Assembly (NCBI GenBank): GCA_026874595.1
Contig: CM049311.1
Span: 19,274,676-19,338,675, forward strand
DNA: 64,000 nt
Origin: Sipunculus nudus
Taxonomy: Eukaryota; Annelida; Sipuncula; Golfingiida; Sipunculidae
Reading direction: 5' to 3'
The notes under the pieces are model-generated. The model saw nothing but the letters and a program-made list of their open reading frames with translations. It was not told the DNA's origin and searched no databases. Shown here one piece after another: positions 33,256 through 46,006 of the stretch (positions are counted from its first letter, which is position 1; each line of letters opens with the position of its first letter). Position numbers and translations under genes: made by a program.

Positions 33256-34277
33256 AGGTTGGGCAAAAAGCAATTTTTAAGCATAAAACCCATCCCAGTG
33301 GGTTTGACTGGGTGAACCTGGGTAGACCCGGGTTTTATGGATTTTACGGGTTTTATGGGCAATGTAGTCTAAAATGGCAACTGACTGAACTCAAAATTTC
33401 TTGTACCAGTTTGGGAAATACTGTGATCAGTATGCTTCTTTGCTTTAAAATATATATAACTATATAAATATTAAACTGATATTGGTGATATATAGCAGTT
33501 ATAATGATAATAAAAAAAATCAGGACTCTTTAAGATAGAGTATAACCCTACCGTACTTTGTAACTCTCATTATTTCAATCATATCTCTATCTGAATCTAT
33601 CATTTGTATTATTTAATGATTTAAAAAAAAAAAATCTTTCCATCAATGAAAGACTGAAAGTGTTTGGATTACTTATTGGGTGTGTACAAAAACTGGTTTA
33701 CACAAGATGGTTACTAGCTGCCAAGTTTCAACTTATTGGCATGTATAGGATACCACACAGGTGAAGCCACAGTGACACCTCAGTGCTAGTGTCATACGCA
33801 TCCAATCTTCTCTGTATGCCAGCCAGTTCTGCTGCTGTAGAACGTGTATTCTCTAACTTTGGCCACAAACAAAACAAGATTCGCAATCGACTTGGAGTAA
33901 AACTTGCTGCAAAGCATGTGAACTGCTATCGTGCCTTTTGTGGACATTCTGAACTGGACTGGTAGCGGTTTGTATAAAACAGGTTGAACATAATGCATGA
34001 TGTATCATAATAGCATTGGTCTATGACACAATTTTTTGCTTGTGTGCTTCTTTATTGATATATGTGATGTTGCTCATCTATTGGTATTAAACTTATTTCA
34101 TGGACAATCACTGAAGTTTTTCCTCTTTACTTCATTATATGCATTTTATGCAGCGATTCTGAGATTGAAAAGAATGCTTCTAGAAAAGCCCAAATCAAAT
34201 TGCCCGTTAAAATCCGCATGTGGGTTTTAAGGCTTTTTGCCCGCCCGGGTAAAAAGGGGTATTACCCGCCAAACCAT
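33254..34277 (+). mobile_element. Internally deleted hAT element, unit 1
   Basis: The left end CAAGGTTGGGCAAAAAGC and the right end GGTTTGGCGGG (reverse strand, to 34277) are similar TIRs. The interior keeps a 60-codon frame (33783-33965) with MPASSAAVERVFSNFG and NKIRNRLG, the C-terminal dimerisation region of hAT transposases. The catalytic part is missing. It lies within AT repeats, so an 8-bp target duplication cannot be told apart. Confidence 0.75.
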
Positions 34278-34279
34278 AA

Positions 34280-34836
34280 TATATATGTCACAATACTGTG
34301 ATCAGTATGCTTCTTTGCTTTAAAATATATATAACTATATAAATATTAAACTGATATTGGTGATATATAGCAGTTATAATGATATTAAAAAATTCAGGAC
34401 TCTTTAAGATAGAGTATAAACCTACCGTACTTTGTAACTCCCATTATTTCAATCATATTTCTATCTGAATCTATCATTTGTATTATTTAATGATTTTGAA
34501 AAAAAAAATTCTTTTCTATCAATGAAAGATTGAAAGTGTATGGATTACTTATTGGGTGTGTACAAAAACTGGTTTACACAAGATGGTTACTAGCTGCCAA
34601 GTTTCAACTTATTGGCATGTATAGGATACCACACAGGTGAAGCCACAGTGACACCTCAGTGCTAGTGTCATACGCATCCAATCTTCTCTGTATGCCAGCC
34701 AGTTCTGCTGCTGTAGAACGTGTATTCTCTAACTTTGGCTACAAACAAAACAAGATTCGCAATCGACTTGGAGTAAAACTTGCTGCAAAGCATGTGAACT
34801 GCTATCATGCTTTTTGTGCACATTCTGAACTGGACT
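34280..34836 (+). pseudogene. Second hAT C-terminal fragment, unit 1
   Basis: Direct partial copy (offset 874) of the hAT interior with the same PASSAAVERVFSNFG frame (34659-34859). Its end is cut at the unit junction, so the last codons read into the next unit. Confidence 0.8.
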
Positions 34837-35044
34837 GGTTCTGTAGTTTTAATAATTAACAGACAAGGATGTAAATGTAAACTCCTTTTGAGACGATAAA
34901 TGGACATTCCGTTACTGCATTCAGTGTACATACATCTCAATTAAACCATGTACATTCAATACGAGTTCATTCCTGCACATAATATTCTTATATGTTTTTA
35001 GATATATGAATCATTTTAGTACTTGACATTCGTCCAGGACCTCG

Positions 35045-36749
35045 GTGGTGAGGGGATATACAAATAAATACAGACAGTTGTCAAGGACGATGAAGAGACG
35101 TCACACTTACACGTCCACATGCAGCTCAATTACTTATCACAGCACAAGGACGCCCGACTTGTACTGCCATCTGTGGTCAAACTTTAAACTGACAAGTAAA
35201 CAATCAAAATTTATGCTAAGTATTTGGAAAGTGACACTTCCGCATAAACAAGACAAGATTTTGCAGTTAGTGCAGCCCTAGGATATCTACTGAAGGACGT
35301 ATTCAACTGCGATGAGACCGACCTTTTCTTTAGAAAGCTACCCTGCAGGTCACCCACGACAGCCAATTCTACCAAGGGAGTAAAGAAGGCAAAAGACCTG
35401 ATCACACTTGTGATGTGTTGTAACGCTGATGGTTCCGAAAAGCTGAAGGCTCTCGTAAATGGCAAATCTGCAAAACCACGCTGTTTCAATAATTTCAATC
35501 ATCAGCTGTACATTGATTTCAGAGCCAACCGCAATGCATGGATAAACAGTATGCTGTTGGCAGAGTGGATAAAGCAGTTTGATGCATGCATGGGCCGGAA
35601 AGGGAGACAAGTTTTGCAAATGATGGACAACGCCCCGAGCCATATTATATCAGGCGATCTGACAAACGTTAAAGTTCACTTCCTGCCCCTTACGACAAAC
35701 AGTCACCTACGACCTCTCGATGGAGGCATCATCCAGTCCTTTAAGGCACAGTACCGCCGGCTGCAAATTTGCCATTCATATTATATATTCATACTTCCTG
35801 CCCCCAACGACAAACAGTCACCTACAACCTCTCAATGGAGGCATCATCCAGTCCGTTAGGGTACAGTACCGCCGGATGCAAATTTGTCCATTGATATCAT
35901 ATATATTAAAAACGCTGGACGAAGCGTGCCTGGGATTCCGTCAGCAGCGCCACCATCGACAATTGTTGGAAACACATAGGCCTAATACCCAGGGACGAAC
36001 AGCCAAAGGAGACAGATCGGCCGGACGGTCCAGAAGCAAACAGAATCCTTCCACTTCTACAACAAGTTACAGATAGCCTCGGAGATAACCACAGTGCACG
36101 TATATCTCCTCAAGAATTCGTCAATGCCGACCAGAACATCGGAACGGCACAACCTTTAAGCGATCAAGATATCGTGGAAACAGTGACAGGCGGCAATGAT
36201 ACAACCAGTCAAACCTGTGAACCTTAGGAAATAGTTCTCAAACCTCCGCCCACATCCACAGAAGTCCGCTAGGCCATGAAGACCGTCTTGTGATATTTCG
36301 AAAGTTCTAGATACAACGGACAGTCCGATATTGATGTATTTACAGGATGGACCAAAGAATATCGGCAGGTTAACAATGCTCCATTACGGAATCTTTGGAG
36401 GCAGACTCGGATGAAAATGAAACAGCACAAGGAGGGCCATGCAGAATTTTATATTTTACCGTATAGGTTATTCATGTATATCTTTGTTTCATGTTTATTC
36501 ATGTATAAATTATACACACTGTATTTCTCTGTAGCTATTTGTAAATTTTCTTTCTCTGTGAATAAATTTTGTACACAGTTTAAAAATGTTGGTTTTTTTT
36601 AATATGATTAGTTAAAGACGAGCCTAATAAATGCATGGCCCGATTGAAACTCTTCCCAACCCATCTGGTGCCCCGATTAACCGCCACCCTCGCTTACTGC
36701 CTAAATATTCCGCCGGTCCAACGGTTGACGAATAAAAGAGGTTAGACTG
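35045..36749 (+). pseudogene. Tigger/pogo transposase remnant, unit 2
   Basis: Same breaks and same 115-bp duplication (from 35679) as unit 1. Private changes: Ile in NAWINS and Leu in FLPLTTNS. The 3' TIR ends at 36749. Confidence 0.85.
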
Positions 36750-37225
36750 TACAAGGCAGAAACTTATATGAACTATTTATAATGCTTAAGCTTTTTTGTT
36801 CCTTTTGTCGGCCTTTTAATGACTTATGGAAGACCACATGTTTTGTGGTATGATCAGTTAGTTGATGAATGTATGTACCCGTGTTGGCGCGTGTGAGCGA
36901 TGACAGACGGATAATGCGAACGGTTTTTCCATTTTAATGGTTATCTGATGTCAGGTTGTTTTGAATGTTAGCAAAGCAATGTCTCGAGGGTCCATTTATA
37001 TACCAGCATATTCTGAACTAGGTAAAACAACTTAAATTGATGGTCAATGCCTAATGGGGAAAATCAAATATTAATTTTACGAGGGAAATGTAATTAACGG
37101 GATTCCTTTGACCTTTCCTATAGGAATTTGACCTTTCCTCTATCGCTCCAACGAGGACTGCATGGTAATATATTTCATTCTTAAGTGGACAGTTCATTCA
37201 GTCATTCTAGTAATGTAAACTTAAA

Positions 37226-37227
<2 letters not shown>

Positions 37228-37273
<46 letters not shown>
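37228..37273. repeat. (AT)n microsatellite, unit 2
   Basis: Counterpart of 26776-26820. Confidence 0.95.
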
Positions 37274-37277
<4 letters not shown>

Positions 37278-38769
37278 GTGTCATGCTGCAACGTTTGAAC
37301 TAGTGCTTGTTGTACGTAAGTGTTGTGCTATACGATTTGCCCGGAGGTAGCCATATATTGTAGGAAACGGAGGTAGGCATACATTGTAGGAAAACGTACT
37401 TATGTATTGTACTTATTAACACAGATATGTGCCACAAGTATTTCGATAAAGACGAAATGTAGAAACCTAAAGCAATCAAAATGTGTGTCCATTGAAAGTA
37501 GGGAGTAAGGCACCATTCATGAACAAAATGCACGGATCAGTGTGCTAAGTTTAGGAATGTGGAAGTTTTATGGTTGTTATGTAAAGTAAGCGTTGACATA
37601 TCTACTGTAAGGCTTCTGAAAGCCCTTCCTTTGGCAATGCAAATTTTTGTAAATGTTATGTTAAATAAGGGGTCAGGAAATCAATCATATATTGAAATAT
37701 ATTTATAAAGTACTACATATATAGATACAGCGCATTGGATAACTGCAAAACCGTTGTATTAAAGGTGACATAAAGACATGACAAATGGGGTAAAATATTG
37801 TTAGATTAATATATGTCATTATAGGTCCATATAACAAGAAGTCAAAAATTAAATGTTAGAGTTAGCATAAAATATAGCCCAAAATAATAATGTCATTTAG
37901 GAATATATTTGTTCGACTTATAATGCTGGTTTGAAAGGCCTATTATGGTGTCTGAACAAGATCGTACGATTTATAACTTTCTAAGATGTAAGCACATCAG
38001 CCCTAAAAAATTATTAGACAGTGATAATGAAAAAAAAAATAATTCTAGTAAATTACAGCTAAAAAGGATGCCTAAACTATAAATGATGTAATTAGATATT
38101 TACCTTACATAGCCCATCTCCTTTGGTAATAACATAGTAATAATTTTAACATAATAATCTTATTATTAAATGTCAGGTCATTATGGTTATAAATGTCCTC
38201 TAAAATGCATATAAAATATTAGAATAGGAACATTCCATAATTATTCATAATGCTTCAAGTCATAATTCATAAGTTAACAAATAACATTTGATGTTAGAAA
38301 AAATAAAACCAGTAACTTCTCATTTTAAAATGAATTTGATCAACAGACTAAAAGCAAGCACCAAACTCCATTAACATGCAATTGTGGAAAAAGCAGTTGT
38401 ACCAAATCCTATAGTGCAAAATCTTTAAAATTAAAATAAACGCAGGAAAAAATTTAGAAAAAAAAACAAATAAATATATAACACTAAGGCTTAACTGGAT
38501 AACTTGCAATTTAATACTATGTGCAGGGGCAGAATCTGTTGTTTAAGGGCCAATGTCAACATTCTTCATATCTTAATCATAATGGGTATTTTTGTACAGT
38601 AAACTCAATCATCTAAACTCTTAAGTGATATATACAAACCGGATAGAGGTACTTCACAGTAATATATATTAAATTACCGTAACTATGTGTCTCTGGGATT
38701 AAAATGTATTTCTGTTTTGCCTAAAGCAAAAGAAAGTTCCTCTTTTACACCTAATGGCAGCTGATTTTT
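37274..38769. other. AT-rich segment, unit 2
   Basis: Copy of 26821-28314; no gene recognised. Confidence 0.4.
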
Positions 38770-40569
38770 AGCTCAGCTGACTGAAAGTCATCTGAGCTAA
38801 AGCGATCACTCTTTGTCCGTCGTCCGTCTGTCTGTCCGTCTGTCCGTCTGTCTGTCTGTCCGTCTGTCTGTCCGTCTGTCCGTTAACCAGGCACAAATCG
38901 TAACCGCTGGACTTAGAACCTTGTAACTTGGGATTCTGAGAGGTCCATGAAAAGTCTCCTTGGAAACCAGAAATCCTCCGAGCTATGGGGCCCCAAAGTA
39001 CCCCCCAGATTAGTCAAAAAATTCATACAAAAACTTCAATATCTCAATAACTACATCACTGATGGTCATGATTTCTGGCATACGTATTGATCATGAGATG
39101 TTCCATCAGTTCCTGCAGACTGGGAGCGCCACCAGTATTGTTCGATTTTTTACGATTTTTTTCCTCTATTTTTGAGACCTTTAAGGATGCTGTCATCTGT
39201 TAACGTGGCACAAATCGTAACGACTGGACCTAGAATCTTCATTCTCCACACACTGAGAGAACAATGAAAAGTCTCCATGGAAACCAGAAATAAGGTCTCT
39301 GTTACCCATATCCTTTGAGCTATGGCACTCCAAAGTACATCTCAGAATAATGGAAAATTTGATACAAAAGCTGAAGTATCTGAACAGCTAATGCAGAGAT
39401 CACCATAATTGTTTGCATGGATATTGATCATGGAGTGTTTCATCAGTTTCTGCAGACTGGTGGCACCGCCTGTATTTGTTCGGGTTTTTTTACGAAATTT
39501 TTCTCTATTTTTGAGACCTTTAAAGATATGAACATATCTTTACCGGGTTCCTCCGCCGCTGCCACGTTCATTTCCAGAGAGCTCCTCTGAGACTAATGGA
39601 CCGATTTTTCCGAAACTTACACCAATTATCGGGTCACATGTGAACTGGTGCCTAACCAATTTGCGTTGACCTCTGACCTTTCCTCTCTATCCAGCGTCCA
39701 TTTGTGCGTTTGTTTCCACACATAAACCCTCATATCTCGGGAACCGTTTGACCGATCAGGAAATAAAATTTATACAAATGTAGCCCTTGGATTGTTTTAT
39801 AACATACACAAAAAATGGTGGCGCCACCTGTAATCATGTTTGCACAGTGTCCATCTGTTCATCTGCCTTGGGTTAAAATCACTCATATCTCTGCAGTGAA
39901 TTGACTAATTCACCTGAAATTTGGCATGCGTATACATCCAGGATAGCTTTCTTGATTTTATGACAGGTAGCGCCACCTACATTCTAGTTAACGTTGCACA
40001 CATACAAGCTCATATCTCAGGAACCATTTGACCGATTGGGCCAAAATTGTGCATGTGTTTAGATCTCACATAGGTCTTTATAATATACACAAAACTGGAG
40101 GGGCCACCTGCAACCATTTTTGCACAGCGTGTGTCTGTTTGTCTGCCGTGGGCTAAAATCACTCATATACATATAGTGGTTTGACTTTTCTGCCTAAAAT
40201 TTTGCGTATGTATACAACTTAGACAGCTTTCTGGATTTGTGGTAGGTGGCACAACCTACAAACACATTTAGGCTGCAGACATCCATTCTAATATGCAACA
40301 TACCTCACTCTATTTCCCCTTGCCACTCAATCCATGCCTCACTTCACCCGTTCCACTCTGATTTTGGCGGATACATGTGGTCACTTGTCGGCTACCCGTA
40401 TTCTAGTTTTTAAAGTTTACACATTTTTATCTCTATTTTTGAAATATATAAATACAGACTAAATCTTGGCCTGTTGGTTAATCTATTTGATGCTTCAGTT
40501 TAATGGGTATATACTACCATTCTGATGATAAAATTTCCTTTTGCGAATCTCTTCCCAGTCAGCTGAGCG
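38770..40569. mobile_element. 1.8-kb TIR element, unit 2
   Basis: TIRs at 38770-38783 and 40556-40569; same internal modules as unit 1. Confidence 0.55.
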
Positions 40570-40674
40570 TCATGACCCATGGGTCACTTGTTTAAATACA
40601 AATTTTATTAGCTGAGTTGCTGCTCATTTTATAAGGGTACCTTTCGATTCCAAGGACTGTTTTGCAGGAGGAAA

Positions 40675-40716
<42 letters not shown>

Positions 40717-40746
40717 TGGAAAGGGTATACACAGAAAAGTGGCTCA

Positions 40747-40818
40747 CTGCCAGTGGGATTCGAACCCACGATCTTCCGATTTCCGGTGCGGCTGCCTTAG
40801 TCCACTTGGCCATGACAG
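40747..40818 (-). repeat. tRNA-derived SINE head, unit 2 copy a
   Basis: 72-nt tRNA-like region with intact A and B boxes. Confidence 0.7.
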
Positions 40819-41064
40819 ATTCCCAACCTCACTGTGTATTTGTACACTTTTATAGGAACCAGCGAAGTGACGTCATGGTAGTGACGTCATAGTCTCACCC
40901 ACTACACGTGTCGGCATGGCGACTTTTGCATGCAGCAGGGAGAACTGATGGCTTTATTTGGTGTACGGCATATATTACATATATATTATATATATAGATG
41001 TATGAGTAGCCATGCTGGTTCATTGTTTTATAGATGGAAAGTGTATACACAGAAAAGTGGTTCA

Positions 41065-41136
41065 CTGCCAGTGGGATTCGAACCCACGATCTTCCGATTT
41101 CCGGTGCGGCTGCCTTAGTCCACTTGGCCATGACAG
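41065..41136 (-). repeat. tRNA-derived SINE head, unit 2 copy b
   Basis: Counterpart of 30599-30670, with the flank changed to GTGTATACAC where unit 1 has a T run. Confidence 0.7.
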
Positions 41137-41270
41137 ATTCCCAACCTCACTGTGTATTTGTACATTTTTATAGGAACCAGCGAAGTGACGTCATGCTAGT
41201 GACGTCATAGTCTCATCCGCTACACGTGTCGGCACGGCGACTTTTGCATGCAGCAGGGAGAACTGATGGC

Positions 41271-41438
41271 TTTATTTGGTGTACGGCATATATTATATAT
41301 ATATAGATGTATGAGTAGCCATGCTGGTTCATTGTTTTATAGATACAATGTGTATACCCTTTCCATCTATAAAACAATGAACCAGCATGGCTACTCATAC
41401 ATCTATATATATATAATATATGCCGTACACCAAATAAA
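41271..41438. repeat. Perfect 74-bp inverted repeat, unit 2
   Basis: Arms 41271-41344 and 41365-41438, 20-nt spacer, no mismatches. Confidence 0.95.
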
Positions 41439-41532
41439 CCCTTTCCATCTATAAAACAATGAACGAGCATGGCTACTCATACATCTATATATATATATAT
41501 ATCTATCTATATATATATATATATATATATAT

Positions 41533-43665
41533 GGGCTTTCAAAACGCGTTATGTAAAATTAAATAATTTTCGTATTTCATGTAATAGTACACCTTTGAAC
41601 ATGATATTGTTATTTACGGCAATTTCCGCATTTGCTTCTCAGCGCCATTTATTATTCAAAAGTTGAACGATTTAGAAGTTTAAGACGTCTCTCTTTTCGA
41701 TTAAACATTAACTTTAATCATATTTCAACTCAACGCAGTAAAGCGTTATGTTTTCCAGTCGGCGATCCACTCAAATGGTTAAGAATATACGAAGGAATTA
41801 TCCATTTGAATATCTTACTCAATTGTTATGTGTTCACTTAATGAAAACAAGATGGCGCTGATATGCAATAGCAGTTAACCATAATTAAAAATAGGAACAT
41901 ATGCTGAGTTACCCCATTATCACATCATTATATGATTAGAAATTGCTTACAGCGAAATAAATGCCTCTGCCATCAGCGCGGTGTTTACATAACTGACCGG
42001 ATAATTCGGTTGAGGCACCCTGTAATGATCATTGACTGCTGTAAGGTGCAAAATCCAGAAATGTGTGCGTCCAATCGCACGCTTGAACCCTCAGAACCGA
42101 GCGTCCGTAAGAGATTTCGTGCCTCAAAGACGTTTACCCCCGCGTTCCTGAAATATAGACAGTCCAACCTGTTTGAACGGCCACCTGTAAATGCGGGCAA
42201 CTGGCTATAACAACCACTGGATATCAGTCCCTTTCGACATTCCGTTATATTAACTACATATAACCCCTGTAAAACTGGCTTATACGGATTACGGGCAGTT
42301 TTTTCTCTGACAATAGTGAAATATTACTAATACATTTTCTCGCCTAACGTGTCTTGACCAGCGCTGACCGGTCGATTGATTGCCAAAGTGCCGGTGATGT
42401 AGCGGCCACCAGTGAAGTCGCGGCCACCTGTAAGGGGACACTGGTTATTTTGTTGTTGTGCACACGTACCGACCACCGAACGCAGGCAGTTGGTTTCGTC
42501 GGCAAGAGATGTCAGTAACCAACGGCTTCACCAAATGATTTTGTGTCTTTCATAAGAGCACATTTATCATGTAAGAAGAAATTCTCCAAATAAGAGTTCG
42601 AATTAATTTTACCTTCTCATAACTATTTTAGCGATTCACTTTTACATATACAGCCCTCTTTCATATTCTATATACATTCTATACTGTGTTCCCGTATATC
42701 GCTGCCGTACGACGATATTGATACAATGTGCAGCAAGACCATGTCAGCATGCCCGGAGCGACGTGATAATGAACTTGGGAGCTCATTCATACGGCTGAAA
42801 GTCAAAGGACACGTTGGCGCAAGGTTAAACCAACATTTTAATCAACTGTGTGCAATAAGTGTAAAATTGATAGTCATAAAGGTGGAATAATATTTACTTC
42901 CGTCATACATATCATATAGGTTTGTAACCTGAAAGATAAGACCACCTGTCTATTACGATTACTGGAGCACTGTCGGTTGGGCAGGGCCGCAGCCTGCGGG
43001 GTGGGGGCCTGGGATGTGAGGTGTAAAAATATTTTTGAACAAAATGTATTGAAAAGTTGGTATTATGTGTGAAAATGCATCAGTTACCAAGACAAAAGTT
43101 GCGTGTGTGTTTTTTTTTTTTTTTTCTTCAAAGTAAACATTGACCAATAAATTACAGCAAAAATGCACAAGAATGCAGTAAACATACATTTTTCAAACTT
43201 TTCCACAACGTGGGACGGGCGAAACCACTCCCAGACCCTCCCCCTCGGGGGCAACTGCTCTCCCCCCTCCCCCCCCCCCCCCCGCTATTTGGGTCCGCCT
43301 ACCGCCCTGTTAGGTGGTCGCATTAGACAGTTCCAATCGTGAAAATCATAATTAATAGTTTAATTAGCCCCCTCCTCCTTATACTAATATTAGAGGTAAA
43401 ATCGTTATAATAAAAAGAAAGATCGGCTCTTCTTAAACATATAAGAAAGAATATTTAGAGTTTGTCAAAATGAAATGTTTAATTTTTTTCCATTTATTTT
43501 CCTTCTAAAGAAATATGCCAATTACCTTTTCATATGATCTCCATATGTTTCATTTAACATGAATATCAAAACTTCGGGAGAAATATTTCTTAAATTCAAG
43601 GGTCATTTTTCAGAAAACGACCCAATTCATGAAAATTCATGTCCCTAACATTCACCGTGCCATAG

Positions 43666-43717
<52 letters not shown>

Positions 43718-43744
43718 TATATATATATATATATATATATATAT
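41533..43744. other. Unit 2 segment with pogo-like end and poly-C/AT tracts
   Basis: Pogo-like terminus at 42160, poly-C at about 43262-43283, AT microsatellite at about 43667-43744. No gene recognised. Confidence 0.4.
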
Positions 43745-45241
43745 CAAGGTTGGGCAAAAAGCAATTTTTAAGCATAAAACCCATCCCAGTGGGTTTGACT
43801 GGGTGAACCTGGGTAGACCCGGGTTTTATGGATTTTACGGGTTTTATGGGCAATGTAGTCTAAAATGGCAACTGACTGAACTCAAAATTTCTTGTACCAG
43901 TTTGGGAAATACTGTGATCAGTATGCTTCTTTGCTTTAAAATATATATAACTATATAAATATTAAACTGATATTGGTGATATATAGCAGTTATAATGATA
44001 ATAAAAAAATCAGGACTCTTTAAGATAGAGTATAACCCTACCGTACTTTGTAACTCTCATTATTTCAATCATATCTCTATCTGAATCTATCATTTGTATT
44101 ATTTAATGATTTAAAAAAAAAATTCTTTTCTATCAATGAAAGACTGAAAGTGTTTGGATTACTTATTGGGTGTGTACAAAAACTGGTTTACACAAGATGG
44201 TTACTAGCTGCCAAGTTTCAACTTATTGGCATGTATAGGATACCACACAGGTGAAGCCACAGTGACACCTTAGTGCTAGTGTCATACGCATCCAATCTTC
44301 TCTGTATGCCAGCCAGTTCTGCTGCTGTAGAACGTGTATTCTCTAACTTTTGGCTACAAATTTCTTGTACCAGTTTGGGAAATACTGTGATCAGTATGCT
44401 TCTTTGCTTTAAAATATATATAACTATATAAATATTAAACTGATATTGGTGATATATAGCAGTTATAATGATAATAAAAAAAATCAGGACTCTTTAAGAT
44501 AGAGTATAACCCTACCGTACTTTGTAACTCTCATTATTTCAATCATATCTCTATCTGAATCTATCATTTGTATTATTTAATGATTTAAAAAAAAAAATCT
44601 TTTCTATCAATGAAAGACTGAAACTGTTTGGATTACTTATTGGGTGTGTACAAAAACTGGTTTACACAAGATGGTTACTAGCTGCCAAGTTTCAACTTAT
44701 TGGCATGTATAGGATACCACACAGGTGAAGCCACAGTGACACCTTAGTGCTAGTGTCATACGCATCCAATCTTCTCTGTATGCCAGCCAGTTCTGCTGCT
44801 GTAGAACGTGTATTCTCTAACTTTGGCTACAAACAAAACAAGATTCGCAATCGACTTGGAGTAAAACTTGCTGCAAAGCATGTGAACTGCTATCGTGCCT
44901 TTTGTGGACATTCTGAACTGGACTGGTAGCGGTTTGTATAAAACAGGTTGAACATAATGCATGATGTATCATAATAGCATTGGTCTATGACACAATTTTT
45001 TGCTTGTGTGCTTCTTTATTGATATCTGTGATGTTGCTCATCTATTGGTATTAAACTTATTTCATGGACAATCACTGAAGTTTTTCCTCTTTACTTCATT
45101 ATATGCATTTTATGCAGCGATTCTGAGATTGAAAAGAATGCTTCTAGAAAAGCCCAAATCAAATTGCCCGTTAAAATCCGCATGTGGGTTTTAAGGCTTT
45201 TTGCCCGCCCGGGTAAAAAGGGGTATTACCCGCCAAACCAT
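43745..45241 (+). mobile_element. hAT element with extra internal copy, unit 2
   Basis: Its interior holds an additional truncated copy (about 43888-44362) that stops inside the dimerisation domain, where an extra T breaks the frame (CTAACTTTTGGC), and then restarts. The intact 60-codon frame is at 44747-44929. Confidence 0.75.
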
Positions 45242-45257
45242 AATATATATGTCACAA

Positions 45258-45798
45258 TACTGTGATCAGTATGCTTCTTTGCTTTAAAATATATATAACT
45301 ATATATATATTAAACTGATATTGGTGATATATAGCAGTTATAATGATATAAAAAATTCAGGACTCTTTAAGATAGAGTATAAACCTACCGTACTTTGTAA
45401 CTCCCATTATTTCAATCATATTTCTATCTGAATCTATCATTTGTATTATTTAATGATTTTGAAAAAAAAATTCTTTTCTATCAATGAAAGATTGAAAGTG
45501 TATGGATTACTTATTGGGTGTGTACAAAAACTGGTTTACACAAGATGGTTACTAGCTGCCAAGTTTCAACTTATTGGCATGTATAGGATACCACACAGGT
45601 GAAGCCACAGTGACACCTCAGTGCTAGTGTCATACGCATCCAATCTTCTCTGTATGCCAGCCAGTTCTGCTGCTGTAGAACGTGTATTCTCTAACTTTGG
45701 CTACAAACAAAACAAGATTCGCAATCGACTTGGAGTAAAACTTGCTGCAAAGCATGTGAACTGCTATCATGCTTTTTGTGCACATTCTGAACTGGACT
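45258..45798 (+). pseudogene. hAT C-terminal fragment at unit 2/3 junction
   Basis: Frame 45621-45821 with AAVERVFSNFG, cut by the unit boundary as in unit 1. Confidence 0.8.
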
Positions 45799-46006
45799 GG
45801 TTCTGTAGTTTTAATAATTAACAGACAAGGATGTAAATGTAAACTCCTTTTGAGACGATAAATGGACATTCCGTTACTTCATTCAGTGTACATACATCTC
45901 AATTAAACCATGTACATTCAATACGAGTTCATTCCTGCACATAATATTCTTATATGTTTTTAGATATATGAATCATTTTAGTACTTGACATTCGTCCAGG
46001 ACCTCG

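Larger units (their letters stand above)
24377..34836 (+). repeat. Tandem array unit 1 (10,460 bp)
   Basis: The first of four direct units. The left boundary is where similarity to later unit starts begins (GGTTCTGTAGTTTT); the preceding base context (CAATC) differs from the hAT sequence found there in later units. It is the most divergent unit, has only two hAT fragments, and carries private variants such as CTCCTTTGAG where the others have CTCCTCTGAG. Confidence 0.95.
34837..45798 (+). repeat. Tandem array unit 2 (10,962 bp)
   Basis: About 500 bp longer than unit 1, mainly from an extra 475-bp hAT fragment. In its first part it keeps variants seen in unit 1 (AATTTATGC, ATCGCTCC); later parts match units 3-4. 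Confidence 0.95.
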
